64,000 nt of DNA from Bacteroidia bacterium (GTDB lineage Bacteria > Bacteroidota > Bacteroidia > J057): NCBI GenBank assembly GCA_033391075.1, contig JAWPMV010000001.1:8060001-8124000 (forward strand), in the 5' to 3' direction. The notes beneath the pieces are model-generated. The model saw only the letters and a program-made list of their open reading frames with translations. It did not search any database and had not been told where the DNA came from. Position 1 is the stretch's first letter, and every line of letters begins with the position of its first letter. The position numbers and the translations under genes are program-made. This document shows, in pieces, positions 53,836 to 62,806 of this stretch.

Positions 53836-54566
53836 GAGCCTATGTTATCAAACCGCTCCCCCAGGAACAACTTACATCATACTTTCAAATGAGGTTTCAA
53901 ACTGCAAAAATGTACAACAAAGCCCTCCTTTCTCAAGCCGCGAATGAGGCAAGATTGGAGATGGATTTATTTGATCCCATCTCTTTGCATATCGGAACCT
54001 TTCAGAATGATCGTTTAGTAGGCTGCAGCAGGTTAACTCAACCCAAGAGCCTGAGCATATTTCTTGAGAGAGAAAGATCCCTGAAAGATGCAAGACGCCG
54101 AGAACAGATCGAATTTGATGAGCGGAGCCTGCCAAGCTCGGCATTCCTCGAGGACAGAAACCTCTTGAAACTCGAATACTTCCTGGAAGGCATCAAGTTT
54201 TCAGGAAAGCGATTTTCTGAGGCTGGGAGGTTTATCCATACCAGCAATACGTTTAATCCACGACTAGTGGCGCATATGCTCGGATACATATGGGCCCTAA
54301 ACGCTTATTATGAAATTGATTACTGCTTTTTCAATACGACTAAGGCTCATGCCAAGTATTATACGCGCCTGTTTGGCTGCAAAGCAATTCTTCCGGAACT
54401 GAGATTTAATACAGGTGCCAAGTCTGAGAAATACTTCTTGTATGCCGATATCAAAAATCCTCCCCGGACTCAATTTCGACTCATAAAAAAGATTCTGGAT
54501 GCATTTGAAAAGAATGAGGGACCTGCTGCGATATCGATAAAGCATGTATTGAAAAAGGCCAGTTAA
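53829..54566 (+). CDS. LuxI/FeeM-like N-acyl amino-acid (autoinducer-type) synthase
   Basis: A 245-residue GNAT-fold enzyme. I chose ATG 53829, overlapping the previous stop by 7 bp; an in-frame start at 53718 lies wholly inside that gene. Residues expected in acyl-homoserine-lactone synthases and N-acyl amino-acid synthases (FeeM) are in order: Arg22 (MRFQTAKMY), Glu44-x-Asp46-x-x-Asp49 (ARLEMDLFDPISLH), Arg68 (LVGCSRL), Glu131 and Arg134 (SEAGRF). It should join an acyl chain from acyl-ACP to an amino acid or similar amine. It sits between a methyltransferase and a sensor kinase. Product unknown. Confidence 0.75.
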   Translation: MVGAYVIKPLPQEQLTSYFQMRFQTAKMYNKALLSQAANEARLEMDLFDPISLHIGTFQNDRLVGCSRLTQPKSLSIFLERERSLKDARRREQIEFDERSLPSSAFLEDRNLLKLEYFLEGIKFSGKRFSEAGRFIHTSNTFNPRLVAHMLGYIWALNAYYEIDYCFFNTTKAHAKYYTRLFGCKAILPELRFNTGAKSEKYFLYADIKNPPRTQFRLIKKILDAFEKNEGPAAISIKHVLKKAS

Positions 54567-54578
54567 ACGAATGTAGAA

Positions 54579-55850
54579 ATGAGTAAGTTAGAATCCCTAT
54601 CAAAGCCCAAATACCAGGAATATCTGCTTGAGAAAGTAGCGGATAGAGGGATCATCGTTCCCATCGTCGTATTTGGGGTAGTAAGTCTGTTTACGATCAT
54701 TGATTATGTCTCTCTGGGGCTTGATAGTATTTATTTCAGGTCTCTGGCGCTTATTCCTTTGCTCGGGTCGATTCTGGCTTATTCTATCAAAGCCAGTGGC
54801 AAAGTCCTCATGTTTTTACAGCAATCCTGGTTGTTGGGGGGCAATATTATGATGGCCGGCCTAGCCTATATCGTGTTTAGCGAGCATCAGGATGATTTTG
54901 TCCTGAAATACGGGACCATCGTAGGCTATTCCATTGCCATCTACATTTCCATTTTGATCTCCTATGATCGCTCGATTCTTTGGATCATAGCCCTTCCCCT
55001 TGCGATCTCCAGTATCGGCCTCTATGTGAGCATGCAATCTTTGGAATGGGTGCTCATGGCCAATCTTTATGTAGTGGTAGGTGTTTCATTTGCCCTTGTA
55101 AGCAATCAGCATTCCCAGGAGTATTCTTTGTTTAAAGAGCGCCTGGTTACCGAGGAGCTAAACGATCGCCTGGAACAGTTTGGCCATATTGCTGCCCATG
55201 ATCTCAGGAGTCCACTCGGTATCATCTCTACGCATATTGGAATCGTCAGAAGGAGAATAAATGAAGGGGCTTACGATAGAGTCAATGATAATTTCAAACT
55301 CATCGAAAGTACAGTAGTAAATATGGATAAGCTCCTGGGGGACATTCTCGCTTATTCCAGAGATTCTATGGATGAAGCGGAGAATAGCTGGGTAGATTTG
55401 GAATCAATTCTGATGCGGGTTAAAGAAGATCTCTCGGAGCTATTTGAGCAAGCAGGTGGAGAGATGGAAATTAGTCAGGACTTGCCTTCCATCTATGGAA
55501 GCTCTGCGCGAATGTACCAGGTATTCTACAACCTGGTATTGAATTCCATCAAATACAGAAACTCAAAATGGAGCTTGCAGGTGATCATTGAATCCTATAC
55601 AAAGCAGGGTAATGCTTTTGTGCTCGTTCATGACAATGGCTTGGGAATTCCTAAGCATCTGCACAGAAAAGTATTTGAGCCCTTTGAACGCTTCCACTTA
55701 GATGTACCAGGTAGTGGGCTGGGTTTATCCATGGTAAAAAAGCATATAGAATTGCACGGAGGATTTGTATCTCTTGAATCCAGTGAGGGAAAGGGAAGCT
55801 CTTTCTCTATTCAATTTCCCAAAAGGATAGTAAGGGCTAAAGTGCTCTAA
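54579..55850 (+). CDS. Multi-TM sensor histidine kinase
   Basis: A 423-residue kinase. Six transmembrane helices (about 24-46, 54-70, 84-100, 110-127, 132-150, 158-175) form the sensor with no large outer domain, as in receptors for hydrophobic signals. A coiled linker leads to HisKA (FGHIAAHDLRSPLG, His207), then HATPase_c with YNLVLNSIKYRN (N box), HDNGLGIP (G1), FERFH and GSGLGLSMVKKHIELHGG (G2). No receiver domain or neighbouring regulator. It is the third gene of the acyl-synthase operon, 12 bp after it. Its last ~20 codons are part of a three-copy repeat. Confidence 0.93.
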   Translation: MSKLESLSKPKYQEYLLEKVADRGIIVPIVVFGVVSLFTIIDYVSLGLDSIYFRSLALIPLLGSILAYSIKASGKVLMFLQQSWLLGGNIMMAGLAYIVFSEHQDDFVLKYGTIVGYSIAIYISILISYDRSILWIIALPLAISSIGLYVSMQSLEWVLMANLYVVVGVSFALVSNQHSQEYSLFKERLVTEELNDRLEQFGHIAAHDLRSPLGIISTHIGIVRRRINEGAYDRVNDNFKLIESTVVNMDKLLGDILAYSRDSMDEAENSWVDLESILMRVKEDLSELFEQAGGEMEISQDLPSIYGSSARMYQVFYNLVLNSIKYRNSKWSLQVIIESYTKQGNAFVLVHDNGLGIPKHLHRKVFEPFERFHLDVPGSGLGLSMVKKHIELHGGFVSLESSEGKGSSFSIQFPKRIVRAKVL

Positions 55851-55928
55851 ACTCATCAAAGACTAATGAGCAAGATCTCGTTTGAGATCTCGGGCCAGCC
55901 TTGTTGTTTGGGCTGGTCTTCTTTTTGG
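55787..55928 (+). repeat. Kinase-3'-end repeat, copy A (original)
   Basis: The final ~64 bp of the histidine kinase gene and ~78 bp beyond its stop, including two hairpins, recur at 58316-58454 and 63110-63246 with about 90% identity by eye. Confidence 0.85.
55895..55926 (+). terminator. Terminator of the methyltransferase-synthase-kinase operon
   Basis: CCAGCC (55895-55900) pairs with GGCTGG (55911-55916), followed by TCTTCTTTTT. A smaller hairpin (AGATCTC-GTTT-GAGATCT, 55873-55890) precedes it. Both are copied in the two downstream repeats. Confidence 0.8.
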
Positions 55929-56357
55929 AGAATAAGGCCCAATCTCCATTTTTATAGAATCTTTAGCTATTTCTGAATGTGTAATTTTTAGGTTACGTTC
56001 AGGAAATGATAGTGTAAATAAAGTTATTTCATTTATGAACTATTGTCCCAGTTGATCTTCTTCCTTTCTCTTCAGATAGAAAGTATTCATTAGGAAACCA
56101 CATTTCCATTCCTTGGATCATTTCCTATTTCAAAGACAAATAATATTGTGAATATCGACTTTTCTTGGCTTTGAGGTCCAGAGCTTTTATTAACGGATGT
56201 TACTTTTTAAATGAGCCCCAGCATGTGTTCTAAATATTGGTTATTTGATTAATTGTCTGTTGAGACCTATCTTAAAATTTGATAATCAGAAGCTATACGA
56301 TCCAACTTGGAGTATTTAGGCATACCCGAGCAGAGACCTACATAGAAGGTAGATAAT
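55929..56357. other. AT-rich spacer, no gene seen
   Basis: A 429-bp gap between the kinase repeat and the convergent membrane-protein gene. No frame, repeat or clear hairpin is visible. Confidence 0.5.
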
Positions 56358-57773
56358 CTAATGAATATCTATAAGGTCATCTTCCAAAAGTATTGAAGTC
56401 GGAAGGCCTTCCCCATTTTCAAAAGTATTAAATTTAAGGAGTTGCATAATATTAAGTTTAATACTCAAATCGAAAATAGCAGACCCATCATCATAACAGT
56501 TAATATTATCTAATATGTAATTCGTTTGAATCTTGGTGAGCTTAGTTGTAATTCTAAGCTGATCAACTTCATTATTTTTAAATTTTATCATGGAAGGTTG
56601 AAGTTGATTGTTAATAGCTAGAATTGGTAAATCGGTTTGATCTCGTAATGAATTCTTACCAAAGGTAATAGATTTAATTTTTATTACTCCTGAATTATTC
56701 AGATACAAGTTGTTTAGGAAATATCTTATCAATTCGTCATCGTTACTAAGATTATAGGAAACAATCTTGTTGAAAATTTGGTCTTCCGGTAATTTAAAAT
56801 TAGTGAAAATATTAAAGGTTACAGAATCAGTATTCTTGCTTAGTTCGTATCCGAGAACTCCCCACTGAGATTCGGATAATCTCTCATAAATTAAAATGTC
56901 TTCTATGGAAATACTGTCAATTTGTTTACTTTTTTTGAATACAGAAAAACCAAAACCTGAAAGAGTCGGGATGAATATACAAATAGTAAGAATAATCAAT
57001 ATTGAGTTTAAAAATCTATTTCCTCTACTTACTAACGATTCAAGTCTAATTGAATTTCTTTGATTTAATATTGGCAATTTTTGCAGAATTCTATCAATGA
57101 AAACAGGTTTAGATTTTGTAGGGGTTTGAAATAATTTCCCAATAACTTTACCTGGAATTACTATACAAATATATAGCATGAATAAATCTATTATACTAGA
57201 AATTATCATAAGGATAACCATTGGTCCAGGGAGATCACTAAAGCTATTAAATTCAGCCCTTATAATATCAAATCCCTTTTCAGCCAAAATTGATTTATAC
57301 GGAAATGAAAGTATTATTTGAATTAATAGCCAAGTGAAAGCAATGAAGAATTGAAATCCCGCTATGAAATAAACACCTAGACGAAACTTATTCGATTGGT
57401 TTTTATAGAAAAAGCTGTTGAATGCAATTACTAATAAAACCATAGGTAGTGTTATAAAAACTACCTCGGCAACTGATAAATTTGTAAGGTTGGGGAGCTT
57501 ATTAAATAATCCTGAATAATCGGAAAGTCCAAATGGGGCAGAATTTAGTAAATAGGGAAAATAACCTATTGCATTTATTCCTAGTAAGGTTGAGACAGTT
57601 AGGAATACGTAAGGTTTGGACAATGAATTTTTACTTTCTATTTTTTCAATAAAAAGATCTTGTTTAAACATGAACAAAAATATTGTTCGAAAATAGATTT
57701 TGATGAATATTACTAAATCTTCGATCGTATCATCAATAATTTGAGATACTTTAAATTTTGATTCTGTACTCAT
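56358..57773 (-). CDS. Polytopic membrane protein of unknown function (AT-rich cargo gene)
   Basis: A 471-residue protein that I do not recognise. About six hydrophobic helices lie at ~52-72, 105-122, 133-157, 182-207, 256-277, with a soluble C-terminal half (about 285-471) rich in Asn, Ile and Lys. The first part (MSTESKFKVSQIIDDTIEDL...LSKPYVFLTVS) resembles Yip1-like or DUF3667-like membrane domains only loosely. It is clearly more AT-rich than the preceding genes, which fits acquisition by transfer. It converges on the kinase operon. Confidence 0.75.
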   Translation of the reverse strand: MSTESKFKVSQIIDDTIEDLVIFIKIYFRTIFLFMFKQDLFIEKIESKNSLSKPYVFLTVSTLLGINAIGYFPYLLNSAPFGLSDYSGLFNKLPNLTNLSVAEVVFITLPMVLLVIAFNSFFYKNQSNKFRLGVYFIAGFQFFIAFTWLLIQIILSFPYKSILAEKGFDIIRAEFNSFSDLPGPMVILMIISSIIDLFMLYICIVIPGKVIGKLFQTPTKSKPVFIDRILQKLPILNQRNSIRLESLVSRGNRFLNSILIILTICIFIPTLSGFGFSVFKKSKQIDSISIEDILIYERLSESQWGVLGYELSKNTDSVTFNIFTNFKLPEDQIFNKIVSYNLSNDDELIRYFLNNLYLNNSGVIKIKSITFGKNSLRDQTDLPILAINNQLQPSMIKFKNNEVDQLRITTKLTKIQTNYILDNINCYDDGSAIFDLSIKLNIMQLLKFNTFENGEGLPTSILLEDDLIDIH

Positions 57774-57858
57774 TTTAAAGTTTAAGTAATTTCATGGAGA
57801 AGACAAATAATCTTACTATTATTCGAAATGCCGCACATAAGATAGAAAAGAATATTAA

Positions 57859-57964
57859 TGTTCACCATTCGGCTAAGAGAAGTTATTTCGTTTTCAAACC
57901 AATAAAACAAATTATTATGTTTCATTGGTATAACTCAAAATTCCGCTTAGCCAAATGGTGAACA
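57859..57964. repeat. 106-bp imperfect palindrome (MITE-like or structured RNA)
   Basis: Terminal arms of 19 bp (57859-57877 TGTTCACCATTCGGCTAAG and its complement at 57946-57964) differ at one position. Inside, ACCAATAAAACA and TGTTTCATTGGT can pair further, so almost the whole element can fold into one hairpin. No clear target duplication. Confidence 0.75.
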
Positions 57965-58070
57965 ATCCAATATAGAAAATTTGAAAGTTTATGGTTTAAG
58001 TGGTTTCTCAGCATCAGATCCCTCTCCTAGTATTGGCGTCTGTTCCAAGTACATATATTCTATTTAAGAC

Positions 58071-58454
58071 CTTAAGCCTGTTTATTCACTCCGGATCTAG
58101 ACTTATTCTTATTTGCTTCTTTGACTTCCTAGTCATCATCTTAAACTAAGGAAGTATTTCTATAGGTAAGCACCGTCATGACCCAACCGCATAGGTATAT
58201 GAGTGTAAATATGACGAGAAGTATATCCTCCATATTAAGCCTCTTTTATGTCAGCACGTTCAAGGGTAATGCTGATATATTTGCCTATGGTCGTTCGGGC
58301 AAAGCCTGTTTTATTGGAGAAGGAAGTTCTTTCTCTATTCAATTTCCCCAAAGGATTGTGAGGGCCAAAGTGATCTAAACTCATCAAAGACTAATGAGCA
58401 AGATCTCATTTAAGATCTCAGGCCAGCCTTGTTGTTTGGGCTGGTCTTCTTTTT
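58071..58454. repeat. Long direct repeat, copy B (decayed small gene plus kinase 3' end)
   Basis: Matches 62865-63246 over ~380 bp. The first ~160 bp is a decayed small membrane-protein gene on the minus strand; next ~80 bp is nearly identical non-coding sequence (from ATTAAGCCTCTTTTATGTCA); the last ~140 bp (from 58316) is the kinase-3'-end/terminator segment shared with copy A. Confidence 0.88.
58072..58233 (-). pseudogene. Decayed copy of the 53-residue membrane protein
   Basis: Aligned codon by codon with the intact gene at 62866-63027 and equal in length (162 bp), but two in-frame stops interrupt it (TAA at 58141-58143, TAG at 58129-58131). The first 30 codons are intact (MEDILLVIFTLIYLCGWVMT), so a truncated membrane peptide could still be made. 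The tail SGVNKQA is preserved after the stops. Confidence 0.8.
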
Positions 58455-58487
58455 GGGGAATATTTATAGGGAAAACGGGGGTAATTA

Positions 58488-59864
58488 GAGACTGTTTCCC
58501 AAAGTGTGTCAAAGTTAGAAACTACTTAACTTGACATACAATGGCAAAAGAGAAATTTGATTACGAAAAATTTAAAGAGGAAGCCCGGGAGAAATTACAA
58601 TCCGGAGGTAGCCTTCTAGGCAAAGAGGGAGCCTTGACTTCCTTACTGAAAGACTTTTTAGAAGAGAGTCTAGTGGGAGAGTTGGAAACTCATCTAGATG
58701 AAGGTCCTAAAGGCAATCGAAAAAATGGCCGGGGAAAAAAGCGAGTAAAGACTTCCTTAGGGGAAGTTGAAATCTCTCCGCCCAGAGATCGAGATGGGAG
58801 CTTCTCTCCCAAACTACTTCCCAAGCGCAAAAGAACCCTGGGAGAAGATATAGACCGTCAGATTCTGGCCCTTTATGCACGAGGTTCAAGCTATGGCAAT
58901 ATCCGTGATTATCTCGAAGAGATGTATGGCCTGGAAGTATCGACCGCAGCGATTAGCCGGATTACAGACAAAGTATTGCCGCTTTTGCAGGAATGGAAAG
59001 GTCGGGCTTTGGAAGCGGTTTATCCAATCGTTTGGATGGATGCGATCCATTACAAAGTGCGTGTTGAGGGGCGAGTGGTAACCAAGGCGGTATATTGTGT
59101 GCTGGGCTTGACTCAGGAGGGCTACAAAGAAGTTATGGGTCTTTATCTGGGAGAAGTAGGCGGAGAAAGCTCAAAATTCTGGCTCCAGGTGCTCACAGAC
59201 CTACAAAACAGAGGCGTTGAGGACATCTTCATTGCTTGCATAGACAATCTCTCGGGCTTTACCCAGGCCATCGAAAGTATCTTCCCTAAGACCGAGGTTC
59301 AACTGTGTATCGTCCACCAGATCCGTAACTCGAAGAAGTACTTGGCCTGGAATGATACCCGAGCCTTTATCAAGGAGTTAAAAACGGTCTATCAGGCTTC
59401 CAATCTAGATCTGGCTGAGCGCAACCTCGATATGCTGGAAGCCAACTGGGGAAAGAAGTATCCAGCCATCATCGATTCCTGGCGAAGGAACTGGGAACAT
59501 TTGAGCAAATATTTCCAGTATACCTATGAGATCCGTAGGATTATTTATACCACAAATATCGTCGAAGGATTTAATCGTCAGCTAAGGAAGGTTACCAAAA
59601 CCAAAGGGGCCTTTACCTCTGATGAGGGCTTGATGAAATTACTCTACCTGGTACAAAATGATGTTACCAAAAAATGGACAAGGCCTGTCCACAACTGGAA
59701 CCAGACCTTGTCTAAATTATCCATTATCTTTGGCGATAGGCTCAAACTTGACTTATGACCCTCACGCTCATTTTCCCCAGGAAAAGACCTGGTCTTTTTG
59801 AAGGCCTTTTCCCGGAAAAAATGTTTAGCCAATTAATCGATGACACACTTGGTGAAACACTACC
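58488..59864 (+). mobile_element. IS256-family insertion sequence with 8-bp target duplication
   Basis: Terminal repeats match at 19 of 24 positions (left GAGACTGTTTCCCAAAGTGT..., right complement GGTAGTGTTTCACCAAGTGT...). The 8-mer GGTAATTA lies directly outside both ends (58480-58487 and 59865-59872), the size expected for IS256. Length 1377 bp with one intact transposase. It landed about 30 bp after repeat copy B. Confidence 0.93.
58541..59758 (+). CDS. IS256-family (mutator-type) transposase
   Basis: A 405-residue DDE transposase. The residues are Asp167 (VWMDAIHYKVR), Asp235 (ACIDNLSGF) and Glu342 (TTNIVEGFNRQLRK); the C-x2-H-x-IRNS motif (LCIVHQIRNS) is the family signature. The N-terminal region binds the terminal repeats. 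It appears intact, so the element may be active. Confidence 0.96.
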   Translation: MAKEKFDYEKFKEEAREKLQSGGSLLGKEGALTSLLKDFLEESLVGELETHLDEGPKGNRKNGRGKKRVKTSLGEVEISPPRDRDGSFSPKLLPKRKRTLGEDIDRQILALYARGSSYGNIRDYLEEMYGLEVSTAAISRITDKVLPLLQEWKGRALEAVYPIVWMDAIHYKVRVEGRVVTKAVYCVLGLTQEGYKEVMGLYLGEVGGESSKFWLQVLTDLQNRGVEDIFIACIDNLSGFTQAIESIFPKTEVQLCIVHQIRNSKKYLAWNDTRAFIKELKTVYQASNLDLAERNLDMLEANWGKKYPAIIDSWRRNWEHLSKYFQYTYEIRRIIYTTNIVEGFNRQLRKVTKTKGAFTSDEGLMKLLYLVQNDVTKKWTRPVHNWNQTLSKLSIIFGDRLKLDL

Positions 59865-59970
59865 GGTAATTATGATATTTGACTTAATAACGTTTCGTGT
59901 AAATGGCGTACTGACACATAGCCAGTATGATCATTTTACACCATGTTACTTGCAGTTTTTATTTTTCAAT

Positions 59971-60831
59971 TTATGATTCATTTGGAAGAACTTCGTAGCT
60001 AATCGCACAATAACTATCACTTGAATTATGATTATATCTGTGCCAATCTTTATTTGACCTTAATAGAACTCGAATAACTAAATACCTTCCTACATGTCTA
60101 TTTTCAAGCTCAAGAACTAATTGATTACCTGTACCAGAAATTCCATTTCCACTCCATATAATTGCATATGAATCTGGTTCAAAACTAGGGTCAACTTCGG
60201 CATTTATTGTCAACGTTTCTCCCACATAAAGTTTAGTACTTGTGCTTCCTTGAATACTTCCACCTCCAGTCGGTTCTGTGAAATGTTGTTCATTTCCTAA
60301 TGAATCAAATAGTCTTATAAAATATGGTGCATTGTAATCGCTCATTTGATGGTTGTTTTGGTGCCAATTTTTAATTGAATCTATTATATCATTTGAATAA
60401 CAAATTGCCTGTTCTGCTTGACGAACAGAGATATGATTTGCATGAGACAATGGATTTCTGACATCAATGATTTTTTGAATAAAGATCCGAGCTGTATCCG
60501 CCCCGTTTGGAAACGCTAATATCATAGGTTCTCGAAATTGAGTGGGCCAATAGTTTGGATGACATATTATTGTCATTAGGTCATCTAAAAATAAAGCATC
60601 AATTAATCTTGGGCATCTTCCAGGTTCACGAGAATGTAGTTCCTCTGCTCTTCTTTTTATTTGATTGTTAATAATATTACTACCGTCCGGATTCGTTGCA
60701 TTAAAATAGTCTTGCCCATAAGTGGAAGAGAACCGCGTGTCGATTAGTCGCCTAAACCATCTTTCAAGTGATTCAATCTTGCGTCTAGTTATTGATCTTA
60801 ACTCATCTTCGGTTAAACTATGTAAAGGCAT
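59971..60831 (-). CDS. HEPN-domain protein with C-terminal Ig/PKD-like domain, possible defence gene
   Basis: A 286-residue protein. The N-terminal half is helical and contains VRNPLSHANHISVRQAEQAI with the HEPN ribonuclease motif R125-N-x3-H130; the surrounding pattern resembles Swt1-type HEPN domains. The C-terminal ~100 residues (STKLYVGETLTINAEVDPSF...AIIWSGNGISG...YLVIRVLL) look like a beta-sandwich of PKD or Ig type. It is AT-rich, next to a nuclease-like gene and an IS, all on an island. RNA cleavage is inferred from the motif only. Confidence 0.65.
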   Translation of the reverse strand: MPLHSLTEDELRSITRRKIESLERWFRRLIDTRFSSTYGQDYFNATNPDGSNIINNQIKRRAEELHSREPGRCPRLIDALFLDDLMTIICHPNYWPTQFREPMILAFPNGADTARIFIQKIIDVRNPLSHANHISVRQAEQAICYSNDIIDSIKNWHQNNHQMSDYNAPYFIRLFDSLGNEQHFTEPTGGGSIQGSTSTKLYVGETLTINAEVDPSFEPDSYAIIWSGNGISGTGNQLVLELENRHVGRYLVIRVLLRSNKDWHRYNHNSSDSYCAISYEVLPNES

Positions 60832-60870
60832 AATTCTTCAATAGATTTTTTGTAATTGCAAGTAACGATT

Positions 60871-60912
60871 AGCTAAACTCCTGTACGCAGCGGCAGCGGA
60901 GTATGGAGTTTT
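60871..60912. other. Hairpin between the HEPN and nuclease-like genes
   Basis: TAAACTCC pairs with GGAGTTTTA around an inner CGC-AGCGGCA-GCG element. It could terminate the upstream nuclease-like gene. Its shape, a long imperfect stem with extrahelical bases just after a cargo gene, also recalls integron attC sites, but no standard core site is evident. Confidence 0.4.
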
Positions 60913-60930
60913 AGGTTTTGTTGTATGATT

Positions 60931-62610
60931 TCAATTTTTCTTTATCCGGATATTATATTTGGAAAATTTCAACTCACTTTCCTGAATTTCTACCTGCTCA
61001 TTTCTTTCAATTCGTTTTTGAGGTGAAAAGAATAGTAGTTTTGCAGCTAACTCTCCAATAGGATTTGATGAAGTGGGGTCTTTAACTTTTGCAGAAGCTT
61101 CAAACATTTGATACCAAGAAGCCCAGATGGCACGCTCATCTAACTTTTGATTCGAAAAATTTATATGATGCCTTGCTATTATGAATAGATGTACATCTTC
61201 TATTTTATCAAAATCAAAACCACAGGTATTAAGAATATTTTTTGGAGAATTAGTCTGGACCCATGCTTCGATTTTATCAATCCATTCAACAGATTTAGGA
61301 ATTAAGTTAGTGATTTTACTGAACCTTTCTTTCATGCTATATCCAAATGGATCTTGCCACTTTAATTGGAACAAACCCAGAACTTTTCTAGATGGATCAT
61401 ACAGAGCTGCATCAATATCTGTCAGAAACTTCCCGTTTTCTTTGATAATGGGATTACCGTCTGCCACAAGCAATCTAGTCTCCTTGAACAAGGAATAAAC
61501 TTGATCGCGGAATCTTTTTTCCCTACCATTTACGTTTTTATCATAGTCGCTTCTATATTTTCTCTTTAATTCTCTATTTAAGAAAAATACGGGTTTATCC
61601 ATCGCCCCAAATGTTGACCTAATAATGGTATTTTGTCCTATTTTTATATATGGAGAAATTGGAGCTCCAGGATGATTTAAGTGATAATTGTAATTATCTT
61701 TAGTTATCATGAAGCATGATAATATCTCTTCTGTTTTTTCTATATTCCATTCAAAATGATTGCTACAATTTTTTAAAAAAATATCAAAATCAAAATGATA
61801 GGAGAGAATGTCTTTTAAGTTAATCTTGTAGTTTGTTTTTTCGCTTAAAGCCATGCAGCAATCTCTATGCATTATTGCAGCTTTAATTATCATTTCTACT
61901 ATATCTAGGAAATCTTTATAAAGTATCCCACCAAATGAATCTGTTTCTGAAAAATCATCGATGACCTGAGTTGTCATTAAATAACAATAACCTAATTTCC
62001 GATAAAATAAATCTATTTCTTCTGTTGCTTTATACTGAATAAACTTTTCATGGTAAGTAGATACTATCGTTTTTAGTTTCTTCCTAACCTCAGGTATTTT
62101 ATTCAATATCTTGCGATATTTCTTAGCTATGATTTCGTCGATGAATTTATGGTAAAAATTTAAACTTAATATGTCGAAATGGTCATATTCGCCATTTTCG
62201 AGCTTAAATTTAAATGTAAAATCATTTTCCTTTGTTGTCGATAGACTAACTAAGTCTGCTTTTTGAAATTGTAGGAAGCGTTCAACGTCTTGAAGGGTCT
62301 CAGAATACTGAATTATAGAGTCGATCCATTTGCGTTCTTCGGTCCCAAAACCGAATAGTGGGATTCTCTCTTGAAGATCTAATTTTTCATAAAAGAGTTT
62401 AAATGGTAATGTCCACCCAATTTTATACTTTCTCAGTAGTTGTTTGTCTTTTTTATTGTCAATTTTATGGCTTAATACAAATGTATTGTAGTCTAATGAT
62501 CTAATTATTTCTACAATTGGAAAGATATAGTCTTCATAAGGTGAAGAATTGAATATTCTTTTTTCTTCATTCTTTAAAATGGAACTTAACAATTCTTCTG
62601 GTGCTTTCAT
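60931..62610 (-). CDS. Large protein with PD-(D/E)XK nuclease-like motif, possible defence gene
   Basis: A 559-residue soluble protein with no named family that I recognise. Residues ~360-420 show a restriction-endonuclease-like pattern: Glu364 (REKRFRDQV helix), Asp398/Asp400 (FLTDIDAALYD) and Gln415-x-Lys417 (LGLFQLKWQD), i.e. E...D...QxK. The N-terminal 350 residues are mainly helical. Low GC, an upstream 7-bp hairpin (TAAACGA/TCGTTTA near 62636) and position on the island suggest horizontal transfer. The HEPN gene lies 99 bp downstream on the same strand. Confidence 0.65.
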   Translation of the reverse strand: MKAPEELLSSILKNEEKRIFNSSPYEDYIFPIVEIIRSLDYNTFVLSHKIDNKKDKQLLRKYKIGWTLPFKLFYEKLDLQERIPLFGFGTEERKWIDSIIQYSETLQDVERFLQFQKADLVSLSTTKENDFTFKFKLENGEYDHFDILSLNFYHKFIDEIIAKKYRKILNKIPEVRKKLKTIVSTYHEKFIQYKATEEIDLFYRKLGYCYLMTTQVIDDFSETDSFGGILYKDFLDIVEMIIKAAIMHRDCCMALSEKTNYKINLKDILSYHFDFDIFLKNCSNHFEWNIEKTEEILSCFMITKDNYNYHLNHPGAPISPYIKIGQNTIIRSTFGAMDKPVFFLNRELKRKYRSDYDKNVNGREKRFRDQVYSLFKETRLLVADGNPIIKENGKFLTDIDAALYDPSRKVLGLFQLKWQDPFGYSMKERFSKITNLIPKSVEWIDKIEAWVQTNSPKNILNTCGFDFDKIEDVHLFIIARHHINFSNQKLDERAIWASWYQMFEASAKVKDPTSSNPIGELAAKLLFFSPQKRIERNEQVEIQESELKFSKYNIRIKKN

Positions 62611-62806
62611 TTCAATTTATTTCATACAACATTAGTTTAAACGAGGTAACTTCGTTTATACACTTTTAATCTGCCCTTGATTACCCTCTAGAATGATTTT
62701 ACCTAATAACCCGAAACTAGGATTAATATCGCCTAAGTGCGTAGTTATAATTTTATGGACATATATTTTCTCTAAGGGCAATATCATATTTTCGATAGAT
62801 AATCCC

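Noticed and set aside
58178..58378. 66-codon plus-strand frame ending in kinase-like GSSFSIQFP...AKVI
   Set aside because: It is the kinase 3'-end repeat read through unrelated upstream repeat sequence; no start context or domain. The same applies to 62972-63172.
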